A stretch of 28,844 nucleotides of DNA. Origin: CAZNMF01 sp964573795 (lineage in GTDB: Bacteria; Acidobacteriota; Vicinamibacteria; Vicinamibacterales; SCN-69-37). Both the position numbers and the translations under genes were made by a program. This document shows, in pieces, positions 9,161-17,125 of this stretch (its first letter is position 1; each line of letters begins with the position of its first letter). Location of the stretch: positions 1-28,844 of the forward strand of contig CAZNMF010000110.1 in NCBI GenBank assembly GCA_964573795.1. Reading direction: 5' to 3'. The notes beneath the pieces were generated by a model that had not been told where the DNA came from, did no database searches, and worked only from the letters and a program-made list of their open reading frames with translations.

Positions 9161-9775
9161 ATGACTGCTGATCGCGCGACGTTGTTCATGGGCTTGCTCG
9201 CGATGGCGCTCGCCGCCGGATGCCGCCCCCAAGCGCCGGAAAAGCCGGCGGGCGCGCCGACGCCCGTCTACAACAAAGACACGGGCGTGCTCGAGCAGCT
9301 CGTGTCCGATCGCAACGGCGACGGCAAGCCCGACACGCGGGCGTTCATGGAAGGCACGCGCATCGTTCGCATCGAGATCGATCGCGACGGCGATGGCCGG
9401 CCGGATCGCTGGGAGTACTACAGCAAGCCGCTGCCGGATGGCCGTCCCACGACGATCGAGCGCGCCGATGAAGCGAACGGCGCGGATGGCACGACCGTGA
9501 CGCGTCACGAGATCTACGACCAGGGCGCGCTGCGCTCGGTCGAAGAAGACACCGACGATGACGGCCGCATCGACAAGTGGGAGTCGTACGAGTACGGCCA
9601 TCTGTCGCGCGTCGATCTCGATCTGGCGGGGAAGGGCAAACCAACACGGCGGCTCACCTATGACGCGACGGGCGCGGTGACGTCCGTCGAAGTCGATCCG
9701 GACGGAGACGGCGTCTTCAGCCCGGCGCCCGCGAACGGCGCGGACCGGCCGGCGGGTCCCGGCACCTCACGATGA
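9161..9775 (+). CDS. Putative lipoprotein with spaced DxDGDG-type calcium-loop repeats
   Basis: A 204-residue protein of unknown function. The signal sequence ends in a clear lipobox, LAAGC, with the lipidated cysteine at 21, so it should be membrane-anchored outside the cytoplasm. The mature part carries loops of the form D-x-[ND]-x-D-G-x-x-D at 50-58 (DRNGDGKPD), 74-82 (DRDGDGRPD) and 130-138 (DTDDDGRID), a degenerate copy at 154-162 and a final DPDGDG at 179-184. Neighbouring copies are 24-25 residues apart, with one longer gap. Aromatic residues follow two loops (RWEYY, KWESYEY). Such loops bind calcium in EF-hand-like and thrombospondin type 3-like repeats; binding here is inferred. Its stop overlaps the start of the next regulator gene by four bases (ATGA). 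Confidence 0.75.
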   Translation: MTADRATLFMGLLAMALAAGCRPQAPEKPAGAPTPVYNKDTGVLEQLVSDRNGDGKPDTRAFMEGTRIVRIEIDRDGDGRPDRWEYYSKPLPDGRPTTIERADEANGADGTTVTRHEIYDQGALRSVEEDTDDDGRIDKWESYEYGHLSRVDLDLAGKGKPTRRLTYDATGAVTSVEVDPDGDGVFSPAPANGADRPAGPGTSR

Positions 9776-11193
9776 CGGTACTCTCGACGCGGAAGTCGGC
9801 GGCGGCGCCGCCCGAACGTGAGACGAGCGGGTTCCTGTATCTGCAGGCGCCTGGACATCCACGTCCCGGCCTGGCCGATCGTCTGTCGCGCGTCGACGTC
9901 GCCGCGATCGTCGTGTCCGACGTCGCCGAGGCGCTACGCGTGCTCGCCGGCCGTTCGGTGCTGTGCTGTCTGATCGATCTGGCGAGCGAGCGGGCCGCGC
10001 TGACGGCCGTCCGGCTGCTCCGCGCCCGCCACCCGACGCTGCCGCTCGTCGGCGTCGCGGATCCCGCCAACGCCATGACGATCGCCGGCGTCGTCCAGGC
10101 GGGCGTCGTCGACATCCTTCCGTGGCCGCTGGCGTCATCCGATCTCGCGGCGCTGCTCGAAGAGCTGCGCGACCACCAGGTCGTCGCGCAATCGGGCACC
10201 GGGCAGGCCGGCTATGGCTTCGCGTGGTTTCTGGGATCGACGACGATGCGTCCGGTGCTGGAAGCGGCACGAGCTGCGGCGGCCGTTCGCGATGGCGTCG
10301 CGATCTGTGGCGAGCGCGGCAGCGGGCGAGGGATCGTCGCGCGGGCCGTCCATGCGCTCGGCGGCGGCGAGCCCGAGACCTTCGTCCTGGTCGACTGCGC
10401 GGGTCGATCGCCGGAAGAGTTGGAGCGGCAACTGTTCGGCGCTGGGGCGGGGCGGCCGCAGAGCCCGGCGGCCTCGAGCGATGTCGTCGGACCCGGCGCG
10501 GCCGTGCTCCAGGCCGGACGCGGCGGGACGCTCTTCCTTCAAGGACTGGTCGACATGCCGTCGCGCCTGCAGGCCCGGCTCGCGCGGATGGTGCGCGATC
10601 GCGAAGTCACCGACGACAGCGGCCGCACGACGCCGCTCGTGCTCCGGCTCGTCGCGTCGTTCGACGAGGCGCCGGAGGCGGCGCTGGCCGATGGCCGCGT
10701 GCGCGCCGATCTCGTCGATCGCCTCGTCACGCGCATCGACGTGCCGCCCCTTCGCAATCGTCACGACGATGTGCCTCGGCTGGCGGTGCATTACCTGCGC
10801 GAGGCGTGCTTCCGTCAGGGCATGGCGCCCAAGGCGCTGAGCCGCTCGGCACTGACGCTGTTGGGCGCGTTGCCGTGGCCGCGGAACACGCTCGATCTCG
10901 CCGATCTCGCCGAACGTCTCGCCCACGACGTGCGTGGTCCGATCGTGCGGCTCGAGGACGTGCTCGCGCACGCGCGTTTCGACGGCCAGCCCGCGCCGCG
11001 CGTCGACGCCGGCGGAACGCTGCGGGACGCGCGCCGGCGGTTCGAGCGCGAGTGCATCTCGGCCGCGCTCGTGCGGCATCACGGCCGCGTCGGCGAGGCC
11101 GCCAAGGCGCTCGGCATCCAGCGGACGAATCTCTACCGCAAAGTCCGCCAACTCAAGGTGGACAAATCGCTGCTGTCGCCGCGGCGGGGCTGA
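9772..11193 (+). CDS. Degenerate sigma54-activator-like regulator (pseudo-receiver, pseudo-AAA+, Fis HTH)
   Basis: A 473-residue protein with the layout of a response-regulator-type enhancer-binding protein. Residues about 40-132 resemble a receiver domain; D69 could be the acceptor position, but the usual acidic pair is missing and the conserved lysine is replaced (ILPWPL). The central AAA+ part (about 150-400) has lost key residues: Walker A reads GERGSGRG (180-187, Lys to Arg), no GAFTGA loop follows LFG (221-223), and Walker B is GGTLFLQGL where GGTLFLDEI is expected. The stretch RADLVDRL...VPPLRNR (about 311-330) is still recognisable. The C-terminal Fis-type helix-turn-helix (about 422-462) is well kept. 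It probably binds DNA without activating sigma54. Start ATG 9772 overlaps the lipoprotein stop. Confidence 0.82.
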   Translation: MTVLSTRKSAAAPPERETSGFLYLQAPGHPRPGLADRLSRVDVAAIVVSDVAEALRVLAGRSVLCCLIDLASERAALTAVRLLRARHPTLPLVGVADPANAMTIAGVVQAGVVDILPWPLASSDLAALLEELRDHQVVAQSGTGQAGYGFAWFLGSTTMRPVLEAARAAAAVRDGVAICGERGSGRGIVARAVHALGGGEPETFVLVDCAGRSPEELERQLFGAGAGRPQSPAASSDVVGPGAAVLQAGRGGTLFLQGLVDMPSRLQARLARMVRDREVTDDSGRTTPLVLRLVASFDEAPEAALADGRVRADLVDRLVTRIDVPPLRNRHDDVPRLAVHYLREACFRQGMAPKALSRSALTLLGALPWPRNTLDLADLAERLAHDVRGPIVRLEDVLAHARFDGQPAPRVDAGGTLRDARRRFERECISAALVRHHGRVGEAAKALGIQRTNLYRKVRQLKVDKSLLSPRRG

Positions 11194-11253
11194 TGACTGT
11201 ATCGAGAAGTGCACAGTTCGACGCGGCGTTGGATACGGGAACCGCGGGCGCGC

Positions 11254-11282
11254 TTGACAGATCCCGGAGCTTGGCCCAACAT
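11254..11282 (+). promoter_or_regulatory. Possible promoter before the polysaccharide export genes
   Basis: A perfect -35 hexamer TTGACA (11254-11259) is followed after 17 bases by CAACAT (11277-11282), which matches the -10 consensus at only three positions. It lies 76 bases before the ATG at 11359, in the 165-base gap after the regulator gene. No sigma54 -24/-12 element was found in this gap. Confidence 0.35.
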
Positions 11283-11358
11283 CGATCGACCGCTCAGGGC
11301 CGCAATCGGGATGTTTTCGCGGATCTGAGGCCGATCGAGAAAGGCAGCTCCAGGGAAC

Positions 11359-11802
11359 ATGGTGATTCGACGAGCCGTTGCCGCTGCGCTTGTGGGCATG
11401 CTGACCGCAGGCGCGTTTCCTGTGTCCGCGCAGCAGCCGCCCGCGACGGGCAGCATCAGCGGGAAAGCCACCGACGAGGCGAAGAAGCCGTACACGGATT
11501 ACGCCGTGCAGCTCCGCGACGCCGAGTCCGGCCAGTTGGTGAGCACCATTGCGCTCGACGCCAATGGCCAGTTCGCGTTCTCGAACCTCGAGCTGCAGAA
11601 GCGATTTCTCGTCGAGCTGCTGCAAGTGAAGGACAAGAAGGTCGTCTGCACCGAGGGGCCATTTCCGCTGTTCTCGCGTGCGGCGAACCGCTCGAACGTG
11701 AACATCGATTGCGGCGCCGCCCCGGCCGCGCTGTGGTTGCTGGCCGCCGGCGCCGGCACGGTCGCCGCCGTGGCCGTGGCGACGGAGAGCGTCAGCCGCT
11801 AG
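11359..11802 (+). CDS. Small secreted protein with a carboxypeptidase-regulatory-like (CnaB-type) beta domain
   Basis: A 147-residue protein not assignable to a named function. Residues 1-24 form a signal peptide ending VSA before QQPP. Residues about 30-90 read GSISGKATDEAKKPYTDYAV...LDANGQFAFSNL, the pattern of the CnaB/carboxypeptidase-regulatory beta-sandwich. Cysteines at 97 and 118 could form a disulfide, and a small-residue hydrophobic stretch (about 121-141) near the C-terminus could be a membrane anchor. The ATG at 11359 has an AGGGA ribosome site five bases upstream. It is the first gene of the export cluster and lies 100 bases before the beta-barrel gene, so a role in surface or export-complex assembly is possible but unproven. 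Confidence 0.65.
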   Translation: MVIRRAVAAALVGMLTAGAFPVSAQQPPATGSISGKATDEAKKPYTDYAVQLRDAESGQLVSTIALDANGQFAFSNLELQKRFLVELLQVKDKKVVCTEGPFPLFSRAANRSNVNIDCGAAPAALWLLAAGAGTVAAVAVATESVSR

Positions 11803-11874
11803 CCGCGATCGTGCGCAAGACGCGGCGCGCCGCCTCGGCGCGCTGTCCGGGCTCTTCTCGAGGATCCCGCACGC

Positions 11875-11896
11875 GGACGGCCAGGCTCGGCCGTCC
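11875..11896. promoter_or_regulatory. GC-rich hairpin between the small secreted protein and the beta-barrel gene
   Basis: GGACGGCC (11875-11882) pairs perfectly with GGCCGTCC (11889-11896) around a 6-base loop. No T run follows, so it is not a standard intrinsic terminator. It ends 6 bases before the first possible start of the barrel gene and may affect mRNA stability or translation, or be a pause site for the NusG-like factor. Confidence 0.4.
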
Positions 11897-11902
11897 TGCG
11901 GC

Positions 11903-13144
11903 GTGTGTTCCGATGTCGTGGTGAAACACCTCCAACCCTGGCGTTCCGTGTTGATCGCGCTCGCGGCCGTGTGCGCCGCCGCGCCGCTCTCACACGCGCA
12001 GACGCCGTCCCCCGAGGCCGCGCCGCGCGCGCGCATTCAGCTCGGCGGGCTCGCGCTGGATCCGCGTCTCAACATCCGTGACGTGGGCGTCGACACGAAC
12101 GTCTTCAACACGTCGACCGATCCCATGCGCGACGTCACGTTCGCGGTGGGCCCGGCCCTCGACGAATGGCTGCACGCGGGCCGCGCCATGGTGACGGGCC
12201 GGTCGTCGCTCGATTGGCACTATTTCCGGGAGGCATCGTCGCAGCGCGCGTTCGACGCCTCGCAGGCCGCTGCGGCGGATTTCTCGCTCGGGTACATCGT
12301 GCCGCACGTCGCCGCCCGCTTCGAGCAGAGCCGCGAGCGGCCGAACATCGAGCTCGACGCCCGCGTCCCGCGCCAGACGCTCGTGGCCGGGGCGGGCGTC
12401 ATGGCAAAGGTCGGCGCGAAGCTGTCGATTGATCTGGCGCAGGAGCGGCGGCGTATCGTCTTCGACGACTTGATCTTCCAGAGCGTCAACCTGGACGACA
12501 TCCTCAGCCGGCGGGAAATCGAGACCACCATGACGGCGCGATACCAGGCGACGCCGCTCACCGCCCTCGTTGCTCGCGGCGGGTACGAGGACGTCCAGTT
12601 CCTGCACTCGCCCTCGCGCAACGCCACCAGCTTCTTCGTGATGCCCGGGATCGAGATGAAGCCGCTGGCCCTGATCTCGGGCAGCGCGTACGTCGGCGTC
12701 CGGCGCTTCTCGCCGCGGACCACGGACATCCCGGCGTTCGAGGGCGTCGTGGCCGACGTCGATCTCAGCTATCTGCTGCGCGATCTCACGCGCCTGTCGG
12801 TGAGCGTCAATCGCGACGTCGACTTCTCGTACAACATCGACAGGCCCTACTTCGTCGCCACCGGCGTCGGCGCGACGATCATGCAGGCCATCGGCTCCGG
12901 TTGGGACGTGGTCGGCCGCGCGTCACGCACGCGGCTGGACTATCGCGCCGAAGCCAGCGCCGTGGTCGCGGCCGATCCCGCCCGCCAGGACAGCGTCAGC
13001 GTCTATGGTTTTGGCGTCGGACGGCATCTGGGGACGGACGTGCGCGTCGGCATCGACATCGATCGCGCGGAACGGCGGTCGAACGAAGCCGGGTATGGCT
13101 ACCACGGCATGCGCATTGGAGGATCGGTGACGTATGGCTTGTAG
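11903..13144 (+). CDS. Outer-membrane beta-barrel protein of the exopolysaccharide operon (EpsL/BBP2-like)
   Basis: A 413-residue predicted outer-membrane barrel. After a signal peptide (hydrophobic LIALAAVCAAAPLSHAQ), the whole protein consists of alternating polar/hydrophobic strands ending in aromatic residues and turns, for example FSLGYIVPHVAARFEQSR and LISGSAYVGVRRFSPR, and it ends with a C-terminal strand SVTYGL. This resembles the beta-barrel proteins found in exopolysaccharide operons. GTG 11903 is the longest start; GTG 11921 gives a more typical signal peptide and may be the true one. It overlaps the OPX gene by 11 bases, which suggests that the two work together in moving polymer across the outer membrane. 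The family match is by pattern, not by motif. Confidence 0.72.
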   Translation: MCSDVVVKHLQPWRSVLIALAAVCAAAPLSHAQTPSPEAAPRARIQLGGLALDPRLNIRDVGVDTNVFNTSTDPMRDVTFAVGPALDEWLHAGRAMVTGRSSLDWHYFREASSQRAFDASQAAAADFSLGYIVPHVAARFEQSRERPNIELDARVPRQTLVAGAGVMAKVGAKLSIDLAQERRRIVFDDLIFQSVNLDDILSRREIETTMTARYQATPLTALVARGGYEDVQFLHSPSRNATSFFVMPGIEMKPLALISGSAYVGVRRFSPRTTDIPAFEGVVADVDLSYLLRDLTRLSVSVNRDVDFSYNIDRPYFVATGVGATIMQAIGSGWDVVGRASRTRLDYRAEASAVVAADPARQDSVSVYGFGVGRHLGTDVRVGIDIDRAERRSNEAGYGYHGMRIGGSVTYGL

Positions 13145-13958
13145 ACGTCGAATCGCGTTGGCGGTCGGCCTGATGGCGCTGAGCATCGGCGTGATCGCGG
13201 CGCAGCAGGCACCCACGATCGCAGTCCGCGATCAAGTCAAAGTGACGGTCGTCGGCACCGAGATCCCGACGGGCCCGTTTCCGGTCGACGCCGACGGCGC
13301 CATCGACTATCCGTACATCGGCCGGGTCAAGGCGGTCGGCCTCACGGCCCGCGAGCTGGGGACCGAGCTGGCGAAGCGTCTCGTGACCGCCCAGGTGCTC
13401 GTCGGCTCGCCGCAGGTGTCGGTCGAGCTGATGCAGACGGCGAACAAGAAGGTCACGGTGTCCGGCGCCGTCAACAACAAGGGCGAGTTCCCGTTCTCCG
13501 GCGAGCTGAGCGTCTTCAGCGCGCTCGTCAAGGCCGGCGGCGCCTCGCAGGACGCCGGCGACGAAGTCCTGCTCATTCGCGCGCCGAAGGACCTCGGCAC
13601 CGCGGCGGCCGGCCAGGCGGCCGGCGACGAGGATGACGATGTCATTACGTTGAGCCGAAAACAGATCGAGAGCGGCGAGTTCGACGGCGCCACGCTCGTC
13701 GAGGACGGCGATCGCATCGTCGTGAGCAAGGCGCGGCAGGTGTACATCGACGGGCAGGTCAGCCGGCCCGGAGGCTACACGATCGAGGCCGGGACGACGC
13801 TGCGGCAGGCGCTGTCATTGGCCGGCGGCGTGACCGACCTCGGCGCCGTCAACCGCGTGCGCGTGCTCCGCAACGGCAAGCGGCTCGACAAGGTCGACCT
13901 CGACAAGACGATTATTCAACCTGGCGATACCATCACCGTGCCGAAGCGGTTCATGTAG
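13134..13958 (+). CDS. Wza-type outer-membrane polysaccharide export protein (OPX), short form
   Basis: A 274-residue periplasmic/outer-membrane exporter. A signal peptide (1 to about 22) without a lipobox cysteine is followed by the Poly_export domain (about 27-105; DQVKVTVVG, FPVDADGAIDYPYIGRV) and two SLBB domains (about 106-190, with KKVTVSGAVNNKGEFPF, and about 205-272, with VYIDGQVSRPGGYTIEAGTT). It stops right after the last SLBB strand (PGDTITVPKRFM), so the amphipathic helix by which E. coli Wza crosses the outer membrane is absent; Wza has about 100 residues more. An acidic insert GDEDDD sits between the SLBB domains. It overlaps the barrel gene upstream and is followed after 14 bases by the Wzc-type gene. 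Confidence 0.9.
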   Translation: MACRRRIALAVGLMALSIGVIAAQQAPTIAVRDQVKVTVVGTEIPTGPFPVDADGAIDYPYIGRVKAVGLTARELGTELAKRLVTAQVLVGSPQVSVELMQTANKKVTVSGAVNNKGEFPFSGELSVFSALVKAGGASQDAGDEVLLIRAPKDLGTAAAGQAAGDEDDDVITLSRKQIESGEFDGATLVEDGDRIVVSKARQVYIDGQVSRPGGYTIEAGTTLRQALSLAGGVTDLGAVNRVRVLRNGKRLDKVDLDKTIIQPGDTITVPKRFM

Positions 13959-13972
13959 AGGCATCACGATTC

Positions 13973-16204
13973 ATGGCTCATCATCCTGCGTCTTCGGGCC
14001 CCTCCACCAAGGCGTCCTGGCATCCGACCGACTACCTGCGCGTGCTCTACAAGCGCCGGTGGATCGCGATTCCGGGCTTCCTGCTCGTGTTCCTGTCCGG
14101 CGCGATCGGCTCGCTGCGGACCGTGCCGGAGTACGAAGCACGGACGCAGCTGATGATCGAGAAGGAGGCGCGGCGGGCGACATCGCTGAACACGGTGCTC
14201 GAGGACCGCGACTCCTGGTATCAGGACGACTTCTACCCGACGCAGTACCGCATTCTGCAGAGCCGGGCGCTGGCCGCGCGCACGGCCAGGGCGCTCCAGA
14301 CCCGGGTCGAGCGCGTGCCGCCGGCCAGCGGCTGGTCATTCAGCCCCGCGGCGCTCGTCGAGCGCGGCGTGTCGTCGCTGACGGCGCTCTTCGCGAAGAC
14401 GCCGGCCCCGGGCGCCGCGCCGTCGTCGATGGACGTTGACTCGGCATCGGCGCGGGCGTCCGCCGAGACCGACCGCATCCTGGCCGGGATCACCGTCACG
14501 CCGATTCGCAACTCGCGTCTCGTCGACGTGAAGTTCCAGTCGCCCGACGCGGAGTACGCGGCGGTCGCGGTGAACGCGCTGGCGGACCAGTACATCAAGC
14601 AGAGCGTCGAGTTCCGCGAGGCGGCGACGTCGCAGACCAACTCCTGGCTGACGACGCAGATGGAGGAACAGCGCAAGCTCGTCGAGGAGAGCGAGCGGCG
14701 CCTGCAGGAGTACAAGGAGCAGCACAACGCGATCTCGGTCGACGACAAGCAGAACATCGTCGTCCAGAAGCTCAACGCGCTCAACCAGCAGCTCGTGCAG
14801 GCGCGCATCGAGCGCATGGAGAAGGAGGCGAACTACAAGACGCTGACCGATCTCCAGCAGCGCGGCGAGCCGCTCGACTCGTTCCCGGCCGTCATGGCGA
14901 GCACGGTCGTGCAGAAGCTCAAGGCCGACATCGCGCAGCGGGAAGGCGAGCGCGCGCGGTTGAGCACCCAGTACGGCCCGGCGTATCCCGCGATGCGCGA
15001 TCTCGCCAAGCAGATCGACACGGCGAAACAGGACCTGACGGCCGAAATCAAGAAGGTCGCCGGCGCGGTGCAGGCGGAATACGACGCGGCCAAGCAGAAG
15101 GAAGACAGCCTGCAGCAGAGCCTCGACGCGCAGCAGCGCGAGTCGATGGGGCTGGATCGCAAGATGCTCGAGTACGCGCAACTCGATCGCGAGGCCACGA
15201 GCAATCGGCAGTTGTACGAGAACCTGGTCGCCCGCGCGAAGGAGACCGGCGCGGCGGGCGAGTATCGCGGCACCAGCATCCAGGTGCTCGATCGCGCGGA
15301 AGTGCCGCGTGTGCCGGTGCTGCCGCAGACGGGCCGTGACCTCATCGTGGCGGCATTCGGCGGACTGCTGCTCGCGTGCGCGCTGGCCTTCGGCGTCGAG
15401 TACTTCGACAGCCGCATCAAGGTGCCGGAGGAGATCAAGACGTACCTGCAGCTGCCGTTCCTCGGCATGATCCCGACGTTCGCCGGGCCCGATCACAACG
15501 GCGAGGCGCCGCTGCTGCATCCGGACTCGCCGCCCGCGTTCTCCGAAGCGATCCGCGCGGTGCGCACGGCCGTGCTCTTCTCGACGGCCGACGAAGGCGC
15601 CCGCGCCGTCGTGGTGACGAGCACGGGGCCGCACGAAGGGAAGACGCTCGTCTCGAGCAGTCTCGCGATCACGCTCGCGCAGGCGGGGCAGCGGACCGTC
15701 GTCGTCGACGCCGACATGCGGCGGCCGCGCATGCACGAGGCGCTGGGACGCTCTCAGGAGCCGGGCCTGTCGAACGTGCTGGTGGGCGAGGCCTCGCTCG
15801 CCGATGCCGTGCGCCCGACGTCGGTGCAGAACCTGACGTTCCTCGGAGCCGGCCACGTGCCGCCCAATCCCGTGGAGCTGCTGTGCTCGCCGAAATATCT
15901 CGAGCTGGTCGCCGAGCTCAAGCGCCGCTTCGACTGGGTGATCATCGACGCGCCGCCGGTGATGCCCGTGACCGACGCGGCCGTGGTCGCCAATACCGCC
16001 GGCGGCGTGCTCTTCGTTGTCGGCTCGGAGATGACGCCGCGGCAGAATGCGATGGCGGCCGTGGAGCAGTTGCGCAGCGCGAACGCGAAGTTCATCGGCG
16101 CGGTGTTGAACCGCGTCAACGTGCAGCGCCACTCGTACTACTACTCGCCGTACTACCGCAAAGAGTACGGCAAGTACTATCAACGCTCGGCCAATCGAGC
16201 GTGA
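13973..16204 (+). CDS. Wzc-type polysaccharide co-polymerase with BY-kinase domain
   Basis: A 743-residue inner-membrane protein joining a chain-length co-polymerase to a bacterial tyrosine kinase. First membrane helix about 30-48, Wzz domain from about residue 50, a long periplasmic coiled coil about 215-420 (many E, K, Q, R with heptads), the PCP motif with PxxP (VPRVPVLPQTG) before the second helix (about 455-475), then the cytoplasmic kinase: Walker A GPHEGKT (about 551-557), Walker A' VVVDADMRRP (about 577-586), Walker B WVIIDAPP (about 655-662). The C-terminal tail carries eight tyrosines between 722 and 736 (Y722-724, 727, 728, 732, 735, 736), the usual autophosphorylation cluster. It should control polymer length and export with the OPX protein by cycles of tyrosine phosphorylation. 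No phosphatase gene is seen nearby. Confidence 0.93.
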   Translation: MAHHPASSGPSTKASWHPTDYLRVLYKRRWIAIPGFLLVFLSGAIGSLRTVPEYEARTQLMIEKEARRATSLNTVLEDRDSWYQDDFYPTQYRILQSRALAARTARALQTRVERVPPASGWSFSPAALVERGVSSLTALFAKTPAPGAAPSSMDVDSASARASAETDRILAGITVTPIRNSRLVDVKFQSPDAEYAAVAVNALADQYIKQSVEFREAATSQTNSWLTTQMEEQRKLVEESERRLQEYKEQHNAISVDDKQNIVVQKLNALNQQLVQARIERMEKEANYKTLTDLQQRGEPLDSFPAVMASTVVQKLKADIAQREGERARLSTQYGPAYPAMRDLAKQIDTAKQDLTAEIKKVAGAVQAEYDAAKQKEDSLQQSLDAQQRESMGLDRKMLEYAQLDREATSNRQLYENLVARAKETGAAGEYRGTSIQVLDRAEVPRVPVLPQTGRDLIVAAFGGLLLACALAFGVEYFDSRIKVPEEIKTYLQLPFLGMIPTFAGPDHNGEAPLLHPDSPPAFSEAIRAVRTAVLFSTADEGARAVVVTSTGPHEGKTLVSSSLAITLAQAGQRTVVVDADMRRPRMHEALGRSQEPGLSNVLVGEASLADAVRPTSVQNLTFLGAGHVPPNPVELLCSPKYLELVAELKRRFDWVIIDAPPVMPVTDAAVVANTAGGVLFVVGSEMTPRQNAMAAVEQLRSANAKFIGAVLNRVNVQRHSYYYSPYYRKEYGKYYQRSANRA

Positions 16205-16270
16205 GGACGATCGCCAGGTGCGGCGGGCGCGGCGTCCTGCGCTCGTCTCCAGCCGGCAGCAGGTTCAGCC

Positions 16271-17125
16271 GTGGCCGTCTCGCGGGTTAGCCCCTTCGAC
16301 GATCGTCCGACCTACCGGATCGCGCCGACGCGCGGCTGGGCGCCGTTGCGTCTTGCCGAGCTGTGGGAGTTTCGAGAGCTGCTCGGCATGCTGGCCTGGC
16401 GCCAGATCCGCGTCCGCTACAAACAGACCGCGCTCGGCGTCGTCTGGGCCGTCGCGCAGCCGCTGGCAGCGATGGCGGTCTTCAGCGTGTTCTTCGGCAA
16501 GCTCGCCGGCGTGCAGACCGGCGACGTGCCGTACCCCGTCTTCGCGCTGGCCGGGCTGCTGCCGTGGCAGATGTTTGCGTACTCGCTCACGGAGGCGAGC
16601 AACAGCGTCGTCGCCAACCAGCAGATGCTGACGAAGGTCTACTTCCCGCGTCTGTTGCTGCCGCTGGCCTCGGTGGCCGTGGGCGTCGTCGATTTCGCCG
16701 TGTCGCTCGTGCTGCTGTTCGCGCTCGCCGCGTGGTACGGCGTCTGGCCGGGCGCCGCCATCGTCACCGTGCCGTTGTGGACGCTGCTCGCCGTGATGAC
16801 CGCCGTGGCCGCCAGCTTGTGGCTGTCGGCGCTGAACGTGCGCTACCGCGACGTGCGCTACACGCTGCCGCTGCTGACGCAGTTGTGGCTGTTCGCCACG
16901 CCGGTGGTGTATCCGACATCGACGTTCGTAGCGGAGCGATGGCGCGCCGTGTACGCGCTGAATCCAATGGTCGGCGTCGTCGACGGCTTCCGCTGGGCGA
17001 TTGGCGGCGGAGAGTGGCCCGGGTGGCTGCCGCTCGGCGTGTCCGTGAGCGTCGTGGCCGCACTACTCGTGTGCGGCGCGTACTATTTCCTGCGCACGGA
17101 ACGGACGTTTGCCGATGTCGTCTGA
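16271..17125 (+). CDS. wzm: Polysaccharide ABC transporter permease (Wzm/TagG/KpsM family)
   Basis: A 284-residue ABC-2-type permease with an amphipathic N-terminus and about six membrane helices (starting near residues 62, 95, 138, 170, 206 and 255). The N-terminal block ELLGMLAWRQIRVRYKQT and LGVVWAVAQPLAAMAVFSVF is characteristic of polysaccharide and teichoic acid exporters, as are ALAGLLPWQMF and NVRYRDVRYTLPLLTQLW. It forms the channel through which Wzt drives a lipid-linked glycan across the inner membrane. Start is GTG 16271; there is no competing ATG before the conserved block. It overlaps wzt by 11 bases. Confidence 0.92.
   Translation: MAVSRVSPFDDRPTYRIAPTRGWAPLRLAELWEFRELLGMLAWRQIRVRYKQTALGVVWAVAQPLAAMAVFSVFFGKLAGVQTGDVPYPVFALAGLLPWQMFAYSLTEASNSVVANQQMLTKVYFPRLLLPLASVAVGVVDFAVSLVLLFALAAWYGVWPGAAIVTVPLWTLLAVMTAVAASLWLSALNVRYRDVRYTLPLLTQLWLFATPVVYPTSTFVAERWRAVYALNPMVGVVDGFRWAIGGGEWPGWLPLGVSVSVVAALLVCGAYYFLRTERTFADVV

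Noticed and set aside
11194..11358. A sigma54 (-24/-12) promoter before the export genes
   Set aside because: TTGGCCC at 11271-11277 lacks the GC at the required distance; no other match. The nearby regulator also lacks GAFTGA.
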